Both the position numbers and the translations under genes were made by a program. Below the pieces are notes generated by a model. That model worked only from the letters and a program-made list of their open reading frames with translations, was not told where the DNA came from and ran no database searches. DNA of 64,000 nucleotides, from positions 96,965,552 through 97,029,551 of the forward strand of contig NC_044277.2 in assembly GCF_004027225.2 (NCBI RefSeq), in the 5' to 3' direction. Origin of the DNA: Strigops habroptila. Lineage: Eukaryota > Chordata > Aves > Psittaciformes > Psittacidae. Below, one piece after another: positions 57,401-64,000 of the stretch; the first letter of the stretch is position 1, and each line of letters begins with the position of its first letter.

Positions 57401-60400
57401 TCAGGACTTGTCCTTTGTCTGCCTGCGGATGAGCTCAGCATAGAGCCCACCCCGTCGCAACAGCTCCTCATGGGTCCCTGCCTGTAGGGACAGTGGAGAT
57501 GGAGTCACCCGTGGTGCTGTGCAACCCCTGCCCCACACCCCCACCCCACAACCTCCCCCCGCACCCCTCACCTCGGCCACCCGTCCCTGCGCCAGCACCA
57601 CGATGAGGTCTGCCCCGCGGATGGTGCTGAGGCGGTGGGCGATGAGCAGCACGGTGCGGCCCGAGGCGGCGCGGTCCAGCGCCTCCTGCACCACCTTCTC
57701 CGACTGGGCATCCAGCGCGCTTGTGGCCTCGTCCAGGATGAGGACAGCAGGGTCCTTCAGCAGGGCCCGGGCAATGGCGACGCGCTGCTTCTGACCCCCC
57801 GAGAGTGCCACGCCACGCTCGCCTGATGGGCACAACCAGGGATGCCCTCAGTGACATGGGTTAGTGCTGGACTTGGCAGTCCTGGGGTAATTGCTGGACC
57901 TGATGATCTTAAAGGTCTTCTCTGACCTAGTTGATTCTATGATGGTGCCACACTGGCTGGGAGACCCCGACCCCAACGATGGGAGTAGAGGGGCACAGCC
58001 ATGCTCCCACCCCAAGCCCAGGACCCCCAGGAAGGCAAGTACCCAACCACATCCTCCCCATGGGCAGCCCAGCACAGCCTTGTGCCAGCAGTAACCAGCA
58101 GCCGATGCCCCCGAGGGGACTTGGGCCACCCCAGCCAGGGTCTCATGCTCTGTCTGTCCCGCGGTACCCAGCCCAGCACATACCCACAACGGTGTTGTAG
58201 CCCTCAGGAAAGCTGCGGATGAAGTCGTCAGCGTTGGCGAGCCGTGCCGCAGCGTACACCTCAGCATCAGAAGCTCCTGGCTTCCCGAAGCGGATGTTCT
58301 CCATGATGGTTGTTCCAAAGAGCACCGGCTCCTACGGCAGCATCTGGCCTTCAGCATGGAGCCCCAGATGGGGCCACCTCCCACCCCTCCTCTGGGGACA
58401 GTGTGGGGCCACAGGGTTCCATCCTGCACCTGGGGGAAGTGCTCCAGAGCAGCCCAATGCCCCATGGCAGCCCCACACCTGGCTGATGAAGCCGATGACC
58501 TGCCCTCGCAGCCAGGAGGGGTCCAGGGAAGAGATGTCATGGCCGTCTAGGGTGATGGTGCCCTGTGTGGGCTCGTAGAACCGCTCCAGCAGTGCTGCCA
58601 CTGTGGACTTCCCTGTGGAGGGGAGCCCCTAGCCCCATAGCACCCCCAGCCATGCATCCCCAGGACCCCAGCATCATGCAGAGCTGCTGAGTGGTGCATG
58701 GTGGCCAGTTCCCGGTCCCTGGCACCTACTGGGCAGGAGGATGCACCCAGGGACCAGCGAGAGGCTGATCTGGCATCCCTGGGGTGCTGGGAGAGCTGGG
58801 GGGGCCATGGCCAGGCCAGTACCTCCTCCAGATGGTCCCACGATGGCCACAGTCTTGCAGGGCGGCAGGGTGAGGGTGAAGTCCTGCAGGACCAGGTAGC
58901 CAGGGCGAGTGGGATAGCTGCGGCGAGAGGAGTGGGGCGATGTGGGACCATGGTGCCAGCCCCCAGCCCCCAGAGGGGCCTGCAAGAGGACTTACCTGAA
59001 GGAGACATGGTGGAAGCAGATGCGGCCGAGCAAGGAGTGGCTGGGGATGGATTTCCCGCCCCGCAGTGCCACGCTGGGCTCCAGTGTCAGCAGCTCAAAG
59101 ACACGGGCACCGGCGCTCAGCCCTCGCACCACCTGCGGGGATGGCAGTGGGAGCGCTCCCAGCCCCGGCTCCACAGCCCTGGGGGGCAGCAGGACCCCCA
59201 CCACCACCTACCTGCCCCAGCAGGATGGACATGTTGGCCATTGACCTGCGGTGCACAAGAGGAGAGGCCGAGCTCAGGGCTGAGTCATGGGTATGCCGGG
59301 TGCCAGGGGTGCTGGCATGCCCGACCCTTCCCTGACCTTTGCACCGTCTGCGAGGCCACCAGGAAGGACATGAGGTCCCCCGGCGAGAGCTCATCCCCGG
59401 CCATCAAGGAGCCACCCACGAAGATGGTTCCCAGGACGATGCCTGTAGGATGCAGGGCAAAGATGTGACCTGAAGGGGGTCCTGCCCCATGGCGCCACTA
59501 GGTCCCACCCCATGGCAAACACTCACCATTGAGTGCCAGGTTGGAGAGCCCTTGGAAGGCGGCGATGCCCAGCCCCAGCCGCTCATTCAGCCAGCCAGCA
59601 CGGTCCACCTCGGCGCAGTACAGCCTGCAGGCAGGGATGGGGCTGAACCCCCTCCGGGCCCCACACCGCCCTCGCAAGGCAGGAGCCCCTGCGACCTCCT
59701 TACCCTGCCTGCCGGTCCTCCATGGCGAAGGCGCGCACAGTCCGGACGTTTCCCAGTGCCTCATCTGCCACCCCGGTGGCCTTGGCCACCTGCAGGGAGA
59801 GGGATGAAGAGGGTGAGCAGGGGAGGACACCCCCTGCTCCAGCCCTGGTGCGATGGATAAGCGCAGGGTTACCTGCTCCTGTGCCCTGCGGGAGAGGCTG
59901 CGGAGGAAGGCGCCGATGAGGGCCCCGGCAGCCACCAGCACGGGCAGCGCCACGAGCAGGAGGCCGGTGAGCTTCGGTGAGAGCAGGTAGAGTGAGACGA
60001 AGCAGCCGGCTGTCTGCGTGCTGCTGCGCAGGCCCTGCGGATGGGAGCAGGAAGGGGTGGGTGCTGGGGCCAGAGGGACTTGTGGGGAGCAAGGTTGGGG
60101 GTCAGTGCCACCAGCTGCTGGCTTCACCTGCGAGATGGCCAGCTTGAAGGAAGACTTGAATTCCTGGATGTCGGCCGTCAGCCGGTTCACCAGCTGCCCC
60201 GTCCGGTTGGCATCGAAGAACGCCACGTCCTGCCTGCCAGTGGGGAAGGAGGTGGTGGGCTGGGGCAGTGGGTTGGGGTCCCCCTGTGCGCCCCATCCCC
60301 TGCTGCCCTGTGGGGTGTCTTACTGCAGCAGGGATGTGAAGAGCGCCTTGCGCATGCTGCCAGCCACCTGCTCCCCGACCCGTGCCAGCAGTGCAATGTA

Positions 60401-62008
60401 CCCGAAGGTCAGCAGCCCCTGCAGAGGAGAGGGGCTTGGAGGAGCATGGAGAGGGAGGGGAGCTCTCTGGGACCCTCTGATCCAGCTCAGCACCCACCTG
60501 CAGGCAGTAGACAGTGAGCAGGCGCAGGGCTGGGTGCCGGACCTCCTGCAGGTAACTGGAGATGTGGCCGCGGGTGCAGTGGGCCACCACGTTCACCAGC
60601 TGCCCCAGCAGCACCGGGATGTGGACGTTGAGCAGGGCTGCGCCCAGAGCCAGCTGCAGGGACAGCGGCCGTCATGCCATGGCATGGTGACAGCAGGCAT
60701 CACGCCATGGCATGGGAACCACATGTGTCGCACCATGGCACAGCAATGGTAGGCGTCACACCATGGTACAGGGACGGCAAGTGTCATAGGATTACAGAAT
60801 GGTTTGTGTTGGAAAGGACTGTAAGATCAGCCAGTTCCAAGCCACCTCACACTAGACCATGTTGCCCAAGGCCCTGTCCAACCTGGCCTTGAACACCGCC
60901 AGGGATGGAGCATTTACCACCTCTTTGGGCAACCTGTTCCAGGGTCTCACCACCCTCACAGTAAAGGACTTCTTCCTTATATCTAACCTGACCTTGCCCT
61001 GTGTAAGTTTAAACCCGTTACTCCTTGTCGTACCATTACAGTCCCTGATGAAGAGCCCCTCTCCTGCATACTGTGTCATGCTGTGGCACAGTAACAACAG
61101 GTGTCACACCACGGTATGGGGGCAGCAGGCATCATGCCATGGCACAGGGACAGTGGGGACAAGGAAAACCACAGCCACCCGCCTGCCCCTGCTCACCACC
61201 ACTGCTGCAGAGAGGGCCAGGATCTGGGGACGCAGGAAGGTCCAGAACACCGACCAGTCAAAGGTGGGCTCTGGCCGGGGCTGCGCGGGCTCAGGGACAG
61301 CGGGGACAGTGGCCTCCTGGCAGCGTGCGGCTGTGCCCAGCAAGCCAAGCACCACACAGCCTGCAGCAGGGCCGACCAGGAGCAGGCAGCGTGGGGCTGG
61401 TGGCGTGGGGCTGGGGGGCAGGCAAGGGGGGCTGGCCAGCCCCGGGCGGCCCCCCCCATACCTGAAACTGGGGAGAGGAGTGAGCACAGGGTGCCCAAAT
61501 CAGGGGCCAGCCCCAGGGACATGGGGGGCCCGGACAAGGGCCGTGTCCCCCCACGGCACGGCCAGCCCCCCCCATGCCATCCTGGGCTGTCCCAGGTCAG
61601 GGAACACCCTCATTCCCCCCCAGCGCTCCCGGTGTCCCCACTCCCGGGCTCACCCCAGATGACCACCAGCGCTCAGACCCATCCGACTCTCCCCCTGGTT
61701 CCCCCACACCAGCGTTTGGGATCCTCCCGCCCCATCCCGACCCCAACCTTGCAGCCCCCGGGAGCCCCGACCTCCCCGCACCCCGACACCCCGCAACCCC
61801 AGACCCCAGACTTCCCCTCCGCACCCCGAAGGGACGCAGGGGTCCGGACAGCCCCCGCCCCACCTCGAACGGCCCTGGCCCCCGGTCGTCCCCGGCCCGG
61901 GACTCCCCGGTACCTGCGCCCCGGGCCGGGGGCGGGCCGCAGCGCGGGGAGAACCGAGCGGAGCCCGGGCCGAGCGCCGACCGTCCGCAGCAGAAGCCGC
62001 ACCAGCAT
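57401..62008 (-). CDS. ABCB8: Mitochondrial ABC transporter ABCB8 (MITOSUR)
   Basis: Sixteen coding exons: 61,914-62,008; 61,197-61,461; 60,498-60,653; 60,324-60,418; 60,128-60,233; 59,873-60,034; 59,704-59,789; 59,527-59,624; 59,337-59,442; 59,212-59,245; 58,996-59,132; 58,823-58,917; 58,479-58,612; 58,184-58,331; 57,572-57,822; 57,401-57,481. They encode 682 residues (human about 718-735). The N-terminus, [17 protein letters not shown], is Arg/Leu-rich without acids, a typical mitochondrial presequence. One ABC membrane domain (about 120-400) precedes one nucleotide-binding domain: Walker A GPSGGGKST (474-482), signature LSGGQ (579-583), Walker B VLILDE (599-604). ABCB8 is a half-transporter of the inner mitochondrial membrane, tied to iron export and to a mitochondrial K-ATP channel. 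A Cys stands where human has Gly in LPPGK, outside Walker A. Confidence 0.95.
57855..57945 (+). repeat. CR1 LINE extreme 3' end in ABCB8 intron
   Basis: About 90 bp with 'ctggacctgatgatcttaaa' and 'cctagttgattctatgatgg', a forward-orientation CR1 terminus with a single preserved end octamer. It is antisense to ABCB8. Confidence 0.85.
60669..61165. repeat. CATGGCACAGGGACAGCAGGTGTCA minisatellite split by a CR1
   Basis: Degenerate units of about 30-35 bp containing CACACCATGG occupy 60,669-60,785 and resume at 61,075-61,165 on the far side of the CR1. They lie inside ABCB8 intron 2. The arrangement parallels the one at 48,940-49,395. Confidence 0.75.
60785..61075 (-). repeat. CR1 LINE 3' end in ABCB8 intron 2
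   Basis: The + strand starts CATAGGATTACAGAATGG and shows a well-preserved reverse-complement CR1 3' end, closely similar to the long copy at 20,910, so probably the same young subfamily. It is in the same sense as ABCB8. Confidence 0.93.
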
Positions 62009-62009
62009 G

Positions 62010-62500
62010 GCGGGCAGGGGCGGACCCGGGGCGGGCAGGGGCGGACCCGGGGCGGGCGGTACCGACAGCGGCGGGCGGAGCCTCAGCACCGCGGCCCGGG
62101 CCCTGCGCCGGCCCCGACCCGCACCGACCCCTCGGCCCTCCGGGTTCCGCACTCTGACCCCCTTTCCCCTCAGTGCCCGCACCCCCGTTCTCCCCAGAGC
62201 CTCCTCCGGCACCGCGGGCCCGCCGGGGCTCTCGCTCCTCCCCGGGCCCCGCTCCGGGAGTCCGGGCCCTGCACCGGGACCCGGAACCCCGCACCGGGAC
62301 CCCGCACCGGACCGGGTTCGGACCCCGCTCCCCACGGCGGGGGACCCCGCCGAGTCCCCCGTCCGTCCCCCCGGTGCCGGTGCGGCCATGCGCGGCGGCG
62401 GGACGCGGTCCCGGTCCCGGTCCCGGGGCAGGCGCGGGGCTAGGTGAGACCCCGACACCGGGATCACCGGGACTGCGCCAGCACTGAGCGGCCAGGTGAG
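62010..62500. promoter_or_regulatory. ABCB8 CpG-island promoter, possibly bidirectional
   Basis: A very CpG-dense block lies 5' of ABCB8, with tandem GGGGCGGACCCGG copies at 62,018-62,055. On the + strand an ATG at 62,388 opens 18 codons (M-R-G-G-G-T-R-S-R-S-R-S-R...) up to a consensus donor AG/GTGAGA at 62,443. This could be a divergent first exon; in mammals ATG9B lies head-to-head with ABCB8. That assignment is a guess. Confidence 0.4.
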
Positions 62501-63550
62501 CTGGGACGGGGGTACCGGGGGGCTATGGGGGCCAGGGCATAGAGCGCCGGGGCCGGGGGTCACCGGGAACCAGGGACACGGGAGCAGCGGCCACGGCGTG
62601 GCCCCAGATGGTCGCTGTGCCCCGGAACTCCCGGTGCGGAGTCACCCCGCTCCTTCCCGCTGCCCCCGGACCCCCCATGGCCACGCGTGACCCGGCCGGG
62701 GCCACCGGCTGCCGGTGCCCCACGTGGGGCTGTCCACGCTGGGTCATAGGGGTGCCCGTGTCCCCCCGTGTGGGCCTGTGGGGTGCGGGTGACACGGTCT
62801 GCGTGACACCCCTGGGTGACAAGCCATGTCCCTGCGGGTGTGTGTGTCACCGCAGTGCTGTCGGGGTACATGTCACCACGGCGTGTGTCACCGCGGGGCT
62901 GTCATACTGCCTGTGTCCCCATGCGGGTGTCCGTGTCCCTGCGGGGTCGGGGGGGTCCCTGCGTGACACATTGTCCTCGCAGGGGTCACCGGGGCCCTTG
63001 CCAGGGCCTGTCCGTCCCCACGGGTGTCTGTGTCCCTGGAGGTGCGTGGGGGTCGCGGGCTGCCCTGCCGCGGCCTGGGAGTCCCCCCGTGACCCTCGGT
63101 CCCCGGCTGTTTATGCCGCTCGGGCTATTTTCGGTCACCCCGGCCGCACGAGTATTTTTGGCTGCCCGGTGCGGGGCACGTGGGGGCAGGGCCGTGCCGG
63201 CGTCACCGGCCGAGACACCCGATCCCGGGGGACACGGTGGCTCTGTCCCCAACGGGGAGTTGCACAAGGCCAGGGGTCAGCGCGGGGGGACGGTGTGTCC
63301 GGTGGCACCGAGGTCTTGTCCGGCCGCGGCCGCGTTCCTCCTGCTGAATCACCGCCCCGGGGCTCCGGGACTCCTTCGTGCCCGCGGCCCCGCCGTGCCG
63401 GCCCCGGTGCCGTGAGTCAGGCCCCGGCATCGCCCGCGGTGGGGAGGGGCCGGACGGCATCCCCTGGCTGGGCACTGGCACCGGGCACGGGAGGGGACAG
63501 TGGTGACAGCTGCGGGAGCACCGGCCGGCCGCGGTAAGGGGAGGGCAGCG
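62500..63550. other. GC-rich sequence, no gene recognised
   Basis: 'Gtgtccccgcgggtgtgtgt'-like degenerate motifs recur at about 62,750-63,060. No exon or family match was found on either strand. Confidence 0.4.
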
Positions 63551-63559
63551 AGGATGGGC

Positions 63560-64000
63560 GAGGGGGGTCCCATCCTGCCCCGAGGGTCCAGGGATCCCTT
63601 CCTGGCCTGGGAACCGGGGGTGCTGCCCTTCCCCAGGAGCAGTGGGGGTCCCATCCTGCCCCAAGGAGTTGGGGGTCCCAAACTGCCCCAAGGGAGTTGG
63701 GGTCCTGTCCTACCCTGTGGGGCTGAGGGTCCCATCCTGCCCTGAGGGCCCAGGGGTCCCATCTTTCCCTGGGGCATGAGTCCCATCCTGTCACAAGGGG
63801 AGGGGGGTCCTGTCCTGCCCTGAGAGTCCAGGGGTCCCGCCCTGTCCCAAGGTGCCCGGGGTCCTGTCCTGCCCTGGGGAGATGGGGGTCCTGTTCTTCT
63901 CTCCCTAAGGGGCTGAGAGTCCTATCCTGCTCCAAGGGTCCAGGGGTCTAGTCTTTCCCCAGGCTGGGTTGGTGTCCCATTCTGCCCCAAGGGGTTGGGG
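63560..64000. repeat. Minisatellite with GGGGTCCCATCCTGCCCC unit, runs off the window
   Basis: At least twelve degenerate copies of a roughly 27-37 bp unit (GGGGGTCCCATCCTGCCCC followed by AAGGGGTT or GAGGGTCCA variants) continue to the last base of the window. Confidence 0.9.

Noticed and set aside
61101-62447. 448-codon + strand frame over ABCB8 exons 1-2
   Set aside because: It is antisense to verified ABCB8 exons and GC-biased. Only the last 18 codons, next to a donor site, were kept as a weak separate candidate.

Overview
This window is vertebrate nuclear DNA and almost certainly avian. Every recognisable interspersed repeat is a CR1 LINE (about 16 copies), there are no Alu, L1 or B elements, introns are short, and the sequence is GC-rich with many GC-rich minisatellites. 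Gene order and orientation are TMUB1(+) - FASTK(+) - SLC4A2(-) - CDK5(+) - ASIC3(-) - ABCB8(-). This is the segment found at human 7q36.1, read in the opposite direction. I infer a small, gene-dense, GC-rich microchromosome; the species cannot be named from sequence alone.

Layout. 1-9,500: no gene I can support; CR1 fragments in ordinary sequence. 9,640-11,470: TMUB1, behind a promoter with four ZNF143/THAP11-type motifs and an NRF1-like motif. 11,700-25,450: FASTK, nine coding exons, with a 6.5 kb last intron that holds nested CR1 elements. 25,480-36,460: SLC4A2 (anion exchanger AE2) on the minus strand, tail-to-tail with FASTK, with up to three alternative N-terminal exons. 36,460-43,900: gene-free interval with a CpG-rich core and a perfect 35-bp hairpin. 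44,476-46,618: CDK5, twelve coding exons, one bounded by an AT-AC (U12-type) intron. 47,256-56,145: ASIC3 on the minus strand, with two alternative first coding exons that splice in the same phase. 57,334-62,008: ABCB8 on the minus strand, sixteen coding exons. 62,010-64,000: GC-rich upstream sequence ending in a minisatellite that runs off the window.

Exon structures of all six genes were built by hand from splice consensus and protein homology. Each complete chain totals a multiple of three: TMUB1 250 aa, FASTK 832 aa, AE2 (short b1 form) 1,213 aa, CDK5 292 aa, ASIC3 508 or 514 aa, ABCB8 682 aa. No stop or frameshift was needed in any of them, so all look functional.

The genes are not a pathway. 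They are a conserved neighbourhood of housekeeping and neuronal genes: ER ubiquitin-like protein, mitochondrial RNA regulator, chloride/bicarbonate exchanger, neuronal kinase, proton-gated channel and mitochondrial ABC transporter. The most notable points are the second, ASIC1a/2a-like first exon of ASIC3; the AE2 alternative N-termini including MTQ and MDFLL forms; the AT-AC intron in CDK5 and a possible U12-like intron in ASIC3; the ZNF143-type motif cluster before TMUB1; tandem RFX X-boxes between the ASIC3 first exons; the enlarged FASTK linker; and the 35-bp perfect hairpin at 37,028-37,101.
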